NCBI GenBank assembly: GCA_030698375.1
Contig: JAUYLL010000112.1
Coordinates: 29,607 to 93,606 of the forward strand
Direction: 5' to 3'
Source: Nocardioides sp.
GTDB lineage: Bacteria > Actinomycetota > Actinomycetes > Propionibacteriales > Nocardioidaceae
DNA: 64,000 nucleotides
Both the position numbers and the translations under genes were made by a program. The notes beneath the pieces were generated by a model, which was given only the letters and a program-made list of their open reading frames with translations, was not told where the DNA came from and made no database searches. How positions within the stretch are numbered: the first letter of the stretch is position 1; every line of letters starts with the position of its first letter. Positions 28,311 to 39,282 of this stretch are shown here, one piece after another.

Positions 28311-29262
28311 CCCGGCACCTGGCACTGGTGGGACCCCGGTCGTGGACCGTCCGGGGGAGCCGCATGCCCCCCTGCCGGCCCAGGTCACCATGGGTCTGCT
28401 CGACCTGGTCACCTCCCAGTCGATGGACCAGGACTACGCCCACGTCTCCGCACGCAAGGCAGCCGCACGCACGGCGGACGGCGGCGAGGCTGGCGGCGGC
28501 GAGGGGGCGGACGGCCCGGGTACGGGCGGACCGTCAGGGACGACGCCCCAGTCGCGCCCGAGCGTCGGGGTGGCGGGACTCGCGGTCGTCGCCCTGTTCG
28601 GGGTGCTGGTGGTCACGGCGGGACTGCAGAGCTCTCGCGATGCCGACGACCGCGCCACGGGTCGCGAGGAGCTGCTGAGCCAGATCGCCGAGAGGCGAGC
28701 GGTCGTGCAGGACCGCCGTGAGCGCGCCGAGGCCCTGCGGATCGAGAACGAGCGTCTCGACGTCGCCCTGCGCTCCGCGACCAGGGAGGGTCGGTCGCTG
28801 ACGTCGAGGGTCGAGCGCCTGAGCCTGCACGCAGGGTCGGTGGCGGTGCGTGGACCAGGGGTCCGCGTCGTCGTCGACGACGCGCCGGGGGCCACCACCC
28901 GGCAGCAGCGGGTGCTCGACCGGGACCTCCAGCGGCTCACCAACGCGCTGTGGGCCGCGGGAGCCGAGGCCATGACCGTGAACGGCAAGCGGCTGACGGC
29001 CCTCTCGGCGATTCGCCAGGCCGGCAGCCCCATCACCGTCGACTACGAAGCGATCCGACGGCCGTACGTCGTCGAGGCGATCGGGGACCCAGATACGATC
29101 CCAGCACGTTTCGTGGAGACCAAGCACGGTGCGGAGTGGTTCGACCTGCAGCGCACACTGGGCCTGCGGTTCACCATGACGACGGAGGGAGCACTTACCT
29201 TGCCTGCAGCGGACCGGCTCGACCTGAGGCACGCCACCACGACGGCGGTGCCCGCGCAATGA
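28300..29262 (+). CDS. DUF881 family membrane protein (Rv1823-like)
   Basis: 320 residues: Gly-rich cytoplasmic N-terminus, one helix (~88-108), a coiled-coil stretch (~115-170), then the DUF881 domain with VRGPGVRVVVDDAP, LWAAGAEAMTVNGKRL and YVVEAIGDPDTI. DUF881 resembles extracytoplasmic septal proteins by layout (short N-terminus, single helix, coiled coil, globular domain). Its partner DUF881 gene lies two genes on, with the small basic protein between them. The function is not defined; synteny implies a shared membrane complex. Confidence 0.9.
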   Translation: MAPDPAPGTGGTPVVDRPGEPHAPLPAQVTMGLLDLVTSQSMDQDYAHVSARKAAARTADGGEAGGGEGADGPGTGGPSGTTPQSRPSVGVAGLAVVALFGVLVVTAGLQSSRDADDRATGREELLSQIAERRAVVQDRRERAEALRIENERLDVALRSATREGRSLTSRVERLSLHAGSVAVRGPGVRVVVDDAPGATTRQQRVLDRDLQRLTNALWAAGAEAMTVNGKRLTALSAIRQAGSPITVDYEAIRRPYVVEAIGDPDTIPARFVETKHGAEWFDLQRTLGLRFTMTTEGALTLPAADRLDLRHATTTAVPAQ

Positions 29263-29591
29263 TCGCCGCCGCCGGGCTCCTCGTCGGACTGCTGCTGGGG
29301 CTAGTGCTCCAGCCGGAGGTCCCGCTGTGGCTGGAGCCCTACCTGCCCATCGCCGTTGTCGCCGCACTCGATGCCGTCTTCGGGGCGCTGCGCGCCTTCC
29401 TCGACGGGATCTTCGACGACAAGGTCTTCGTGATCTCGTTCGTCAGCAACGTGCTCATCGCCGCGATGATCGTCTACCTCGGCGACAAGCTCGGGGTGGG
29501 CGGCCAGCTCTCCACCGGGGTCATCGTCGTCCTCGGGATCCGGATCTTCTCCAACGTCGCCGCCATCCGCCGCCATGTCTTCCACGCCTGA
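29259..29591 (+). CDS. sbp: Small basic family protein (Sbp, DUF1290)
   Basis: 110 residues, three helices: an N-terminal one (MIAAAGLLVGLLLGL), a second with PIAVVAALDAVFGALRA, and a third with VSNVLIAAMIVYLGD. GIRIFSNVAAIRRH closes the protein. This is the DUF1290 family found next to division genes in Gram-positives. ATG overlaps the previous stop (ATGA); the 3' end overlaps the second DUF881 gene by 17 bases, so the three proteins are probably made together. Confidence 0.93.
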   Translation: MIAAAGLLVGLLLGLVLQPEVPLWLEPYLPIAVVAALDAVFGALRAFLDGIFDDKVFVISFVSNVLIAAMIVYLGDKLGVGGQLSTGVIVVLGIRIFSNVAAIRRHVFHA

Positions 29592-30372
29592 GGGCCCGGT
29601 GCCCGGGTCGTCGGGGCCAGAGAGCGCCGCACCCCCGCCGTCCGGACGTGACCGGCTCGCCGCAGCGGTACGTCGGCCCTCCCGGCGGCAGGTGAGTGTC
29701 GCCGTGCTCCTCGCCGTCCTCGGGTTCGCGGCGGTCACCCAGGTCCAGTCGACCGAGGCCGACGACACCTACTCCGGGCTGCGGCAAGAGGACCTCGTCC
29801 AGGTCCTCAACGGGCTCCAGTCGGCCGCACAGCGCGCCGAGAACGACATCGACCAGCTCGAGCAGGCGCAGGCGGGCCTGCTCAACAACGCCGACAGCCG
29901 CGAGGCCGCCATCGCCCGCGCCCGTGAGCAGGCAGACGCGCTGGGCGTCCTCGCGGGCACCCTCCCGGCCACCGGACCGGGCATCCGGGTGGTCGTGACC
30001 GACGAGTCGGGGCAGATCGGCATCGACCAGTTCCTCAACGCGCTCCAGGAGCTGCGCGACGCCGGGGCCGAGGCGATCGAGCTCAACGACGCCGTGCGCG
30101 TGGTCGCCCAGACCGCCCTCGACGACGGGGGCGCGGCGGGGGAGCCCGGTCGGGTCATCGTCGACGGCCAGCAACTCTCCCAGCCCTACGTCATCGACGC
30201 GATCGGGGACCCCGACACCCTGGCCACCGCGCTCGACATCCTCGGCGGGTTCGTCGAGCAGGTCGACCTCGCCGGGGGCCGAGCGGTGATCGAACGCCTT
30301 GACGTCGTGGAGATCGCGACCATCCGCGACGTGCGCGCGCCGGAGTACGCCACCCCGGTGGAGGACGAGTAG
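29575..30372 (+). CDS. DUF881 family membrane protein (Rv1825-like)
   Basis: 265 residues: short Pro-rich N-terminus, basic patch RRPSRRQ, one helix (~41-58), coiled coil (~68-125) and the DUF881 domain with GPGIRVVVTDE, LRDAGAEAIELNDAVRV and YVIDAIGDPDTL. It is the second DUF881 copy flanking sbp, in the same order as in mycobacteria. The C-terminus ends in an acidic tail. Likely extracytoplasmic and membrane-tethered; exact role unknown. Confidence 0.9.
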   Translation: MSSTPEGPVPGSSGPESAAPPPSGRDRLAAAVRRPSRRQVSVAVLLAVLGFAAVTQVQSTEADDTYSGLRQEDLVQVLNGLQSAAQRAENDIDQLEQAQAGLLNNADSREAAIARAREQADALGVLAGTLPATGPGIRVVVTDESGQIGIDQFLNALQELRDAGAEAIELNDAVRVVAQTALDDGGAAGEPGRVIVDGQQLSQPYVIDAIGDPDTLATALDILGGFVEQVDLAGGRAVIERLDVVEIATIRDVRAPEYATPVEDE

Positions 30373-30433
30373 CCTGCGGAACCCGACGAGCCCCGGGCAT
30401 GCCGGCCGCGGGCACCCGACCAGTGGAGGACCG

Positions 30434-30814
30434 ATGTACCCCGAGGACCTGAAGTACACCGGAGAGCACGAGTGGGTGCGCGTCGACGGCGACGGACCGG
30501 TCCGTATCGGCATCACCGCCTACGCGCAGGAGGCCCTCGGCGACATCGTCTTCGTCTCGCTGCCCGAGGTGGGAGAGCGCATCGAAGCCGGCTCGACGGT
30601 GGGGGAGCTGGAGTCGACGAAGTCGGTCAGCGACCTCTACGCCCCGATCACCGGGGAGGTCGTCGCCCGGAACGAGTCGCTGGACGCGACCCCGGAGCTG
30701 GTCAACTCCGACCCCTACGGCGAGGGGTGGCTCATCGAGGTCGCGCCGGCCGACCCGAGCGTGCTCGACGGCCTCCTCGATGCCGCCACCTACCAGGCTG
30801 GCCTCGAGCCCTGA
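30434..30814 (+). CDS. gcvH: Glycine cleavage system H protein
   Basis: 126 residues. Typical start YPEDLKYTGEHEWVR, GITAYAQEALGDIVFV, and the lipoylated Lys in ELESTKSVSDLYAP (~64). The lipoyl arm carries the aminomethyl group between the P, T and L proteins. gcvT and the L protein are not in the window; gcvP lies five genes downstream under a glycine riboswitch. GTGGAGGA precedes the ATG. Confidence 0.96.
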   Translation: MYPEDLKYTGEHEWVRVDGDGPVRIGITAYAQEALGDIVFVSLPEVGERIEAGSTVGELESTKSVSDLYAPITGEVVARNESLDATPELVNSDPYGEGWLIEVAPADPSVLDGLLDAATYQAGLEP

Positions 30815-30837
30815 GGCTGGTAGGTTCGGGGAAACCA

Positions 30838-30867
30838 TCAACCTCGACCGTCGCTTGAGGGTTGTGA
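30838..30867. promoter_or_regulatory. Putative MerR-type operator upstream of garA
   Basis: AACCTC (30840-30845) and TTGAGGGTTGTGAC (30855-30868) resemble the half-sites of the better dyad at 32693-32715 upstream of the second MerR gene. Both sites end in GAGGGTT followed by a GAC-containing tail. A shared regulator, probably one of the two MerR proteins in this block, is inferred. Confidence 0.4.
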
Positions 30868-30892
30868 CGGTCGGATCCGGGAGGAACACCCA

Positions 30893-31411
30893 ATGTCGTT
30901 CTGCACCCAGTGCGGGCACCAGAACCCCGACGACGCGCGGTTCTGCTCCCAGTGCGGCACCCGCGTGACGGTTGCCGAGGCCAGCAGCGGCGGGGACGAC
31001 GCGCCCGCGGAGACCACGGCCACCATCACGTTCGGTGCTCCAGCGAAGAGTGACGGCGACGACAGCGGCCTCAACGAGGCCGACGCCGCCGCCGTGGACG
31101 CACTTCCGGCCGGCAGCGCTCTGCTCGTGGTCCAGCGCGGTCCAGGCGCAGGCAGCCGGTTCCTTCTCGACGTCGACCAGGTCAGCGCCGGGCGTCACCC
31201 GGAGAGCGAGATCTTCCTCGACGACGTGACCGTCTCGCGGCGCCACGCAGAGTTCCGGCGTACCCCGGAGGGCTTCCGCGTCAGCGACGCAGGCAGCCTC
31301 AACGGCACCTACGTCAACCGCGACCGCATCGACGACGTGCTGCTGCAGGGCGGCGACGAGGTGCAGATCGGCAAGTTCCGGCTGGTGTACTTCGCCAGCA
31401 GTGCGAGCTGA
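30893..31411 (+). CDS. garA: FHA-domain regulator GarA/OdhI with N-terminal zinc ribbon
   Basis: 172 residues. Residues 1-24 form a zinc ribbon (Cys 4, 7, 18, 21). E40-T-T-A-T-I-T-F matches the ETTSVF phospho-acceptor motif of GarA and OdhI, which PknB and PknG phosphorylate. The FHA domain (~77-170) has GRHPESEIFLDD, VSRRHAEF and SLNGTYVN, the phosphothreonine-binding residues. Unphosphorylated GarA inhibits 2-oxoglutarate dehydrogenase and adjusts glutamate metabolism. Mycobacterial GarA has no zinc ribbon, so this N-terminus is an extra element. Location between gcvH and the MerR gene equals Rv1827. Confidence 0.93.
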   Translation: MSFCTQCGHQNPDDARFCSQCGTRVTVAEASSGGDDAPAETTATITFGAPAKSDGDDSGLNEADAAAVDALPAGSALLVVQRGPGAGSRFLLDVDQVSAGRHPESEIFLDDVTVSRRHAEFRRTPEGFRVSDAGSLNGTYVNRDRIDDVLLQGGDEVQIGKFRLVYFASSAS

Positions 31412-31420
31412 CCCGGCGCG

Positions 31421-32161
31421 GTGAGCCCCGCCCACCCGTCCGCGACCGCGCGGACCCGCATGAGCATCGGTGAGGTGCTCGAGCACCTGCGCGCGGACTT
31501 CCCGGACGTCAGCATCTCGAAGATCCGCTTCCTGGAGGCGGAGGGGCTCGTGGAGCCCGAGCGCACCCAGGCGGGCTACCGGAAGTTCTCCCACGCCGAC
31601 CTCGAGCGGCTGCGCTACGTCCTGACGAGCCAGCGCGAGCACTACCTCCCGCTGAAGGTCATCAAGGAGCACCTCGACGCCCTCGACCGCGGCCTCGAGC
31701 CGCCGACCGTGCCCGGTGCGGCCCCCCAGGTTCCCCAGGCCGTGCTCCACGACGAGGGCCTCCCGGGCCCGGGGACCTACGCCCGCGACCCGGGCGACCT
31801 GCGCCTGAACCGGCGCGAGCTGCTCGATGCGGCAGGCATCGCGGAGGAGCTGCTCGCCCAGCTCGAGACCTTCGGGCTGGTGCGGCCCCGTGCCGGCAGC
31901 GCGCCGTACGACGCCGACGCGGTCCTCGTGGCCCGCACGGCGGGTGAGCTCGCGGCGTACGGCGTGGAGCCGCGGCACCTGCGGTCCTTCCGGAACGCGG
32001 CCGACCGGGAGATCGGCCTGGTCGAGCAGGTCGTCGAGCCGCTGCGCCGGAGCAGGGACGCCGGAGCGCACGGCCGCGCCGAGGAGACCGTGGCCCATCT
32101 GGCTGCCCTCTCCGTGAAGCTGCACGCGGGACTCGTGCGCGCCGGCCTGCGCGCCCGCTGA
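31421..32161 (+). CDS. MerR-family regulator (Rv1828/FtsR-like)
   Basis: 246 residues. The MerR winged helix begins MSIGEVLEHLRADFPDVSISKIRFLEAEGLVEPERT (~14-48), followed by YRKFSHADLERLRYVL. A second, C-terminal helical domain (~130-240) is typical of the actinobacterial FtsR group, which activates ftsZ in Corynebacterium. Start given at GTG 31421; the ATG at 31460 right at the domain start is the alternative. Order after garA equals Rv1828. Confidence 0.9.
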   Translation: MSPAHPSATARTRMSIGEVLEHLRADFPDVSISKIRFLEAEGLVEPERTQAGYRKFSHADLERLRYVLTSQREHYLPLKVIKEHLDALDRGLEPPTVPGAAPQVPQAVLHDEGLPGPGTYARDPGDLRLNRRELLDAAGIAEELLAQLETFGLVRPRAGSAPYDADAVLVARTAGELAAYGVEPRHLRSFRNAADREIGLVEQVVEPLRRSRDAGAHGRAEETVAHLAALSVKLHAGLVRAGLRAR

Positions 32162-32205
32162 CGCGCGCCCCTCGCGTGCCGCGGGAGGCCGAGTAGGGTG
32201 GTGGT

Positions 32206-32673
32206 GTGCGTGAGGTAGATGTCGTCGGAGTCCGGGTGGAGATGCCCTCCAACAGCCCGATCGTCCTGCTGCGCGAGAGCGCGGGGGACCGCTACCTCCC
32301 GATCTGGATCGGCGCCGTCGAGGCCACGGCCATCGCGTTCGCCCAGCAGGGCGTGGTGCCCCCGCGTCCGCTGACCCACGACCTGATCAAGGACCTGCTC
32401 GAGGCGACCGGCAACGAGATCTCGGAGATCCGGATCACCGAGATGAGGGACGGCGTCTTCTTCGCCGTGCTCGTGCTCGCCTCGGGGGTCGAGGTCAGCG
32501 CCCGTCCGTCCGACTCGATCGCGCTGGCGCTGCGCCTGGGCACCCGCATCGTCTGCGCGGACGAGGTGCTCGATGAGGCGGGTCTCGCGATCCCCGACGA
32601 GCAGGAGGACGAGGTGGAGAAGTTCCGCGAGTTCCTCGACCACGTCACGCCCGAGGACTTCGAGAAGGAATGA
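32206..32673 (+). CDS. Bifunctional nuclease family protein (DUF151)
   Basis: 155 residues, one BFN domain: VVGVRVEMPSNSPIVLLRE, LPIWIGAVEATAIAFAQQG, and RPSDSIALALRLGTRI, all signatures of the family, then an acidic C-terminal tail. Plant BFN proteins degrade nucleic acid; the role in actinobacteria is not settled. Position between two MerR genes equals Rv1829. Start at GTG 32206. Confidence 0.92.
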   Translation: MREVDVVGVRVEMPSNSPIVLLRESAGDRYLPIWIGAVEATAIAFAQQGVVPPRPLTHDLIKDLLEATGNEISEIRITEMRDGVFFAVLVLASGVEVSARPSDSIALALRLGTRIVCADEVLDEAGLAIPDEQEDEVEKFREFLDHVTPEDFEKE

Positions 32674-32692
32674 CTTCGGCCCGGCAGGCTTC

Positions 32693-32715
32693 ACCCTCAA
32701 CCTGAGGTCGAGGGT
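32693..32715. promoter_or_regulatory. 23-bp near-perfect dyad upstream of the second MerR gene
   Basis: Two 11-base arms, ACCCTCAACCT and AGGTCGAGGGT, mirror each other around a single base with only two mismatched pairs. The site is ~160 bases before the MerR gene at 32875 and just after the BFN gene. MerR proteins bind such dyads between -35 and -10 elements, so auto-regulation is plausible. The rest of 32674-32874 shows nothing else I recognise. Confidence 0.5.
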
Positions 32716-32874
32716 TCGACACGCCGGCCCGTCCGACGCCAGGTTCGTTGACCGGCCCCCTGCGGGGGCCTACCGTGAGAGATGTCTTCGCTGTAACTCC
32801 ATCGTTGTGCTCTGTCCCAGGGTCGACGACACTCCCCGGGGTCACGCAGAGCGGAGGATCGACGGAGGACCATC

Positions 32875-33477
32875 GTGGGCACTGTGAACGGAACCGGTGA
32901 GCATCCCGACACCGCGCGCGAGGACGCTGCCGTAGCAGCCGCCGACGAGCAGGGCCTGCTCTTCACCGACGACGTCTCCCCGCTGCCCAGCGACGCCGGG
33001 TACCGCGGGCCCACCGCCTGCAACGCGGCCGGGATCACCTACCGCCAGCTCGACTACTGGGCGCGCACCGGCCTGGTGGAGCCCACCGTGCGTGGTGCTG
33101 CCGGCTCCGGCAGCCAGCGCCTCTACTCCTTCCGCGACATCCTGCTGCTCAAGGTGATCAAGCGACTCCTCGACGCCGGCGTCTCGCTGCAGCAGATCCG
33201 CACCGCCGTGCAGCACCTGCGCGAGCGGGGCACCGACGACCTGACCCGCGTGACGCTCATGAGCGACGGCGCCACCGTCTACGAGTGCACCAGCAGCGAC
33301 GAGGTCATCGACCTCCTCCAGGGTGGGCAGGGCGTCTTCGGCATCGCGATCGGCGGTGTCTGGCGTGAGATCGAGGGCACCCTCGCCGAGCTCCCCAGCG
33401 AGCGCGCCGCCGAGCCCGAGTCGGGGTCCTCCGCCGACGAGCTCTCCGCGCGCCGCAAGGCCAAGCTGACCGGCTGA
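32875..33477 (+). CDS. MerR-family regulator (Rv1830-like)
   Basis: 200 residues from GTG 32875 after GGAGGACC. The DNA-binding domain spans ~42-110 with GITYRQLDYWARTGLVEPTVRGAAGSGSQRLYSFRDILLLKVI. The C-terminal half has no effector-binding Cys, so the signal is unknown. An acidic N-terminus of ~40 residues precedes the domain. Order equals Rv1830, a regulator tied to growth and division in mycobacteria. Confidence 0.92.
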   Translation: MGTVNGTGEHPDTAREDAAVAAADEQGLLFTDDVSPLPSDAGYRGPTACNAAGITYRQLDYWARTGLVEPTVRGAAGSGSQRLYSFRDILLLKVIKRLLDAGVSLQQIRTAVQHLRERGTDDLTRVTLMSDGATVYECTSSDEVIDLLQGGQGVFGIAIGGVWREIEGTLAELPSERAAEPESGSSADELSARRKAKLTG

Positions 33478-33529
33478 CCAGCGCCGCCGCCGTGTCAGGC
33501 GGTGGTAGGTTGGCCCCGCCGACGACGCC

Positions 33530-33660
33530 GCGCGGGAGAGACTCCGCCGCGAGCGGAGCACCGAAGGGGCAAATCCTCCCCGGAACCTCTCAGGTGCCCA
33601 GGACCGCGTGGCCGAGGCACCTCTGGAGACGGCACCGCCGCCGCGCGACAGAGGGGGAGG
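33530..33660 (+). promoter_or_regulatory. Glycine riboswitch (gcvT element)
   Basis: Conserved pieces appear in order: CGGGAGAG (33533), a GC stem, GCACCGAAGGGGCAA (33558), AACCTCTCAGG (33584), CCAGGACCG (33598), then CTCTGGAGA ... ACAGAGGGGGAGG (33620-33660). This is one glycine aptamer with a closing 3' stem, i.e. the singlet arrangement, rather than two full aptamers. It ends 43 bases before gcvP and should switch gcvP on when glycine is high. Confidence 0.92.
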
Positions 33661-33703
33661 CGCCGTAGTCGTACGCCGCCGAACCCTGCCGCCGGGAGCC
33701 TCC

Positions 33704-36586
<2,883 letters not shown>

Positions 36587-36596
36587 GCACAGGCGC

Positions 36597-37904
36597 ATGA
36601 GCTCAGCGGACCGGCAGGGCTGGCTCGCGCACTGGCAGGCCGCGGGCCGGCTGCCGTCGGTCGTGGGCGGCGTGGCCGAGGGTGGCGTGCTGACGTGGGT
36701 CGGGAGCGCCGGCGACGTCCCCGGCGACCCGGCCGACCTGCAGTACCGGATCGGGTCGATCACCAAGACGTTCGTCGCCGTCGCGGTGCTGAGGCTGCGC
36801 GACGAGGGGCTTCTCGACCTCGACGCGCCCCTGCGCCGCTACGTCCCCGAGGCGGCGTACGGCGGCGCCACCCTCCGCGGGCTCCTCGCGCACTCCGCGG
36901 GGCTCCCGAGCGAGCCGGCCGGTCCGTGGTGGGAGCGCTCACCCGGGGTGGAGGTGCCGGCACTGCTGGCCGCGAACCCCGCCGAGCGTGCTGTCGCCGG
37001 CCCGGACACGTTCTTCCACTACTCCAACCTGGGCTTCGCGCTGCTCGGCGAGGTCGTCGCGCGCGTCCGCGGCACGCACTGGTGGGAGGGGGTCCGCGCC
37101 GAGCTGACCGCTCCGCTCGGCATGGACCGGACGACGTACCACCCGCAGGCGCCGCACACACAGGGCCGGAGTGTCGACCACTTCGCCTCCACCCTCACCG
37201 AGGAGCCGCTCCAGGACACCGGGGCGATGGCGCCTGCGGGTCAGCTGTGGAGCACGCTGCCCGACCTGGCTCGCTGGGCCTGGCTCCTGGCGGGCGGACG
37301 CCCCGACCTGCTGGCGCCGGAGAGCAGGGAGGAGCTGGTCACGGTCCGTCCGCCCGCCGAGGGCTACGGGCTGGGAGTGCGGGTGCTCGAGGTCGGCGGG
37401 CGGCGGATGGCCGGCCACACCGGCTCGATGCCGGGCTTCCTGGCCAGCTGCTTCACCGAGGACGCCGACGAGCGCCGGACGAGCCGCGCCACGCTGGCGC
37501 TCGCCAACGGGACGGTGGGCCTGGTGTCCGACGCCGTGCCGGCGCAGCTCCTCGGGGTGGTCGGGCCGCCTCCCCGCACCCTGCGGCCCTGGGTGCCCAC
37601 CGAGGTGGTGCCGACCGAGATCCGTCCGCTGCTCGGGCTTTGGTTCTGGGGCAACACTGCCCTCGAGGCACGCTGGAGCAGCGGGTACCTCGAGTTGCGG
37701 AACCTGGCAGGTCCCGAGCGGGTCGACCACTTCGCCCTGGACGGCACCGACCTCGTCGGCATCGCTGGGTACCACCGCGGCGAACGTCTCGAGGTCGTGC
37801 CCGGGCCCGACGGGACGGCCGCGCACCTGGCGTGCGCGACGTTCCTCTACACCCGGACCCCCTATGACCCGGCGTCACCGGTGCCGGGCGGCGCGCCCGG
37901 CTGA
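36597..37904 (+). CDS. Serine hydrolase, beta-lactamase class C fold
   Basis: 435 residues without signal peptide. Active-site motifs: S-I-T-K (SxxK, ~52), Y-S-N (YxN, ~141) and H-T-G-S (KTG position, ~266). HTG in place of KTG is common in the esterase/peptidase branch of the family. The last ~100 residues form the small beta domain seen in cytosolic family members. It follows gcvP after 10 bases, but no link with glycine metabolism is evident. Esterase or D-aminopeptidase action is likelier than drug resistance. Confidence 0.85.
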   Translation: MSSADRQGWLAHWQAAGRLPSVVGGVAEGGVLTWVGSAGDVPGDPADLQYRIGSITKTFVAVAVLRLRDEGLLDLDAPLRRYVPEAAYGGATLRGLLAHSAGLPSEPAGPWWERSPGVEVPALLAANPAERAVAGPDTFFHYSNLGFALLGEVVARVRGTHWWEGVRAELTAPLGMDRTTYHPQAPHTQGRSVDHFASTLTEEPLQDTGAMAPAGQLWSTLPDLARWAWLLAGGRPDLLAPESREELVTVRPPAEGYGLGVRVLEVGGRRMAGHTGSMPGFLASCFTEDADERRTSRATLALANGTVGLVSDAVPAQLLGVVGPPPRTLRPWVPTEVVPTEIRPLLGLWFWGNTALEARWSSGYLELRNLAGPERVDHFALDGTDLVGIAGYHRGERLEVVPGPDGTAAHLACATFLYTRTPYDPASPVPGGAPG

Positions 37905-37908
37905 GGGC

Positions 37909-39282
37909 TCACCGGGCCAACGATCTGCTGGACATGTTGAAGTCCGGGACCCGCAGGGCCGGCATCTCGGTGCGCGAGAACTCGTCACCCCACTCGCGGG
38001 AGAAGGTGGGGCCGGCCGCCGAGGCGTGGGTGAACCGTCGCAGCAGGTCCACCGGGCTCTCGTTGAACCGGAAGTTGCTCACCGCCCCCACGACCTCGCC
38101 GTCCTCGATCGCGTAGACGCCGTCGCGGGTCAGTCCGGTGAGCAGCAGGGTCTGGGGGTCGACCTCGCGGATGTACCACAGGCAGGTCACCAGCAGGCCC
38201 CGGTCGACGCCGGCGACGAGGTCCTCGGTGGTCCCGGCCCCACCGGCGACGTCGAGCACGAGGTTGTCGACCACGGGAGTGGCGGGCTGGTCGGTCAGTG
38301 CGGCCGAGGCGCGCGTCTGCAGCAGCGAGGTGAGGTTCCCGTCGCGGATCCAGTCGGTGGGGCCGAGCGGGAGCCCGGTGTCGAAGACCGAGGACTCCGG
38401 CCCCGACGACGTTGCCGTGACGAAGGGCTGCGCCTCCAGTCCCGGGCGCGAGGGGTCGGAGTGCAGGTGCACCCCGGGGCGCGCGATCCGATCGCCGATC
38501 CGGGTGCCGCCGCCGGGACGGGAGTAGACGCTCTGCCCGTCGTGGGCGACCCGGGCACCGGCGCGGCGGTAGGCATAGAGCGTCAGGTCGGCCACGGCCG
38601 TCGGCGGGAGCACGGTGTCGTAGCGGCCGGCGGGGATCTCGATCGTGCGCTCGGCCCAGGACAGCCGTTGGGACAGTTCGGCGTCGAGGGCGGTGACGTC
38701 CACGTCGGCGAAGTCGCGCGTCGCGCCGCCGACCCAGGCGCTGCGGGTCAGGGTGGTGTCCTTGCCGGTGATCCCGTAGTGGCCCGTGGGCTGCACATGA
38801 CGCAGCCGCAGGCCGGTGGAGGAGCCGACGTACGTCGTGGTCATGTCGTGGTCGACGAAGCCGTAGAGCAACCGGCCCTCGGACTGCGCCCGTTCGAAGA
38901 CGTCGCCCAGGGCAGGCGCCAGCGCGTCGTACACGCCGATGGAGGTCGGGACGGGCGCCTCGTCCCAGTCGGGGCCCTGCCCGCCCTCGACCAGTGGGGC
39001 GGCGTCGCCGGCCCGGGGCGCGGTGGTGGCGTGGGCGTCCGCGGCGGCCACGAGGGCGTCGACCTGCTTGGCGGTGACGGCGCTGCCGGTCACCGACGCC
39101 GAGCGGTCCCCGACGAACGAGACGACGGTGAGGACCACGTCGTGCATCACCCCGTTGGTGGTCAGGGTGTTCCCGGCCCAGCGCAGGTTCGCCCGGGTGC
39201 TGTCACGCAGGACGACCACGCACTGGTCCGCGCGGGTGGTCGCGAGCGCGTGCTCGACGAGCTGCTGGGGGGTTCTCGGCAT
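37909..39282 (-). CDS. TldE/PmbA-type protein of the TldD/TldE protease
   Basis: 457 residues. Conserved blocks: [28 protein letters not shown] and a C-terminal ISREVD-like [29 protein letters not shown]. Like other TldE subunits it lacks the HExxxH zinc motif. TldD/TldE act together on unfolded or modified peptides (microcin processing, CcdA antitoxin decay). ATG 39282 shares a base with the TldD stop; both genes lie on one transcript. Confidence 0.92.
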   Translation of the reverse strand: MPRTPQQLVEHALATTRADQCVVVLRDSTRANLRWAGNTLTTNGVMHDVVLTVVSFVGDRSASVTGSAVTAKQVDALVAAADAHATTAPRAGDAAPLVEGGQGPDWDEAPVPTSIGVYDALAPALGDVFERAQSEGRLLYGFVDHDMTTTYVGSSTGLRLRHVQPTGHYGITGKDTTLTRSAWVGGATRDFADVDVTALDAELSQRLSWAERTIEIPAGRYDTVLPPTAVADLTLYAYRRAGARVAHDGQSVYSRPGGGTRIGDRIARPGVHLHSDPSRPGLEAQPFVTATSSGPESSVFDTGLPLGPTDWIRDGNLTSLLQTRASAALTDQPATPVVDNLVLDVAGGAGTTEDLVAGVDRGLLVTCLWYIREVDPQTLLLTGLTRDGVYAIEDGEVVGAVSNFRFNESPVDLLRRFTHASAAGPTFSREWGDEFSRTEMPALRVPDFNMSSRSLAR

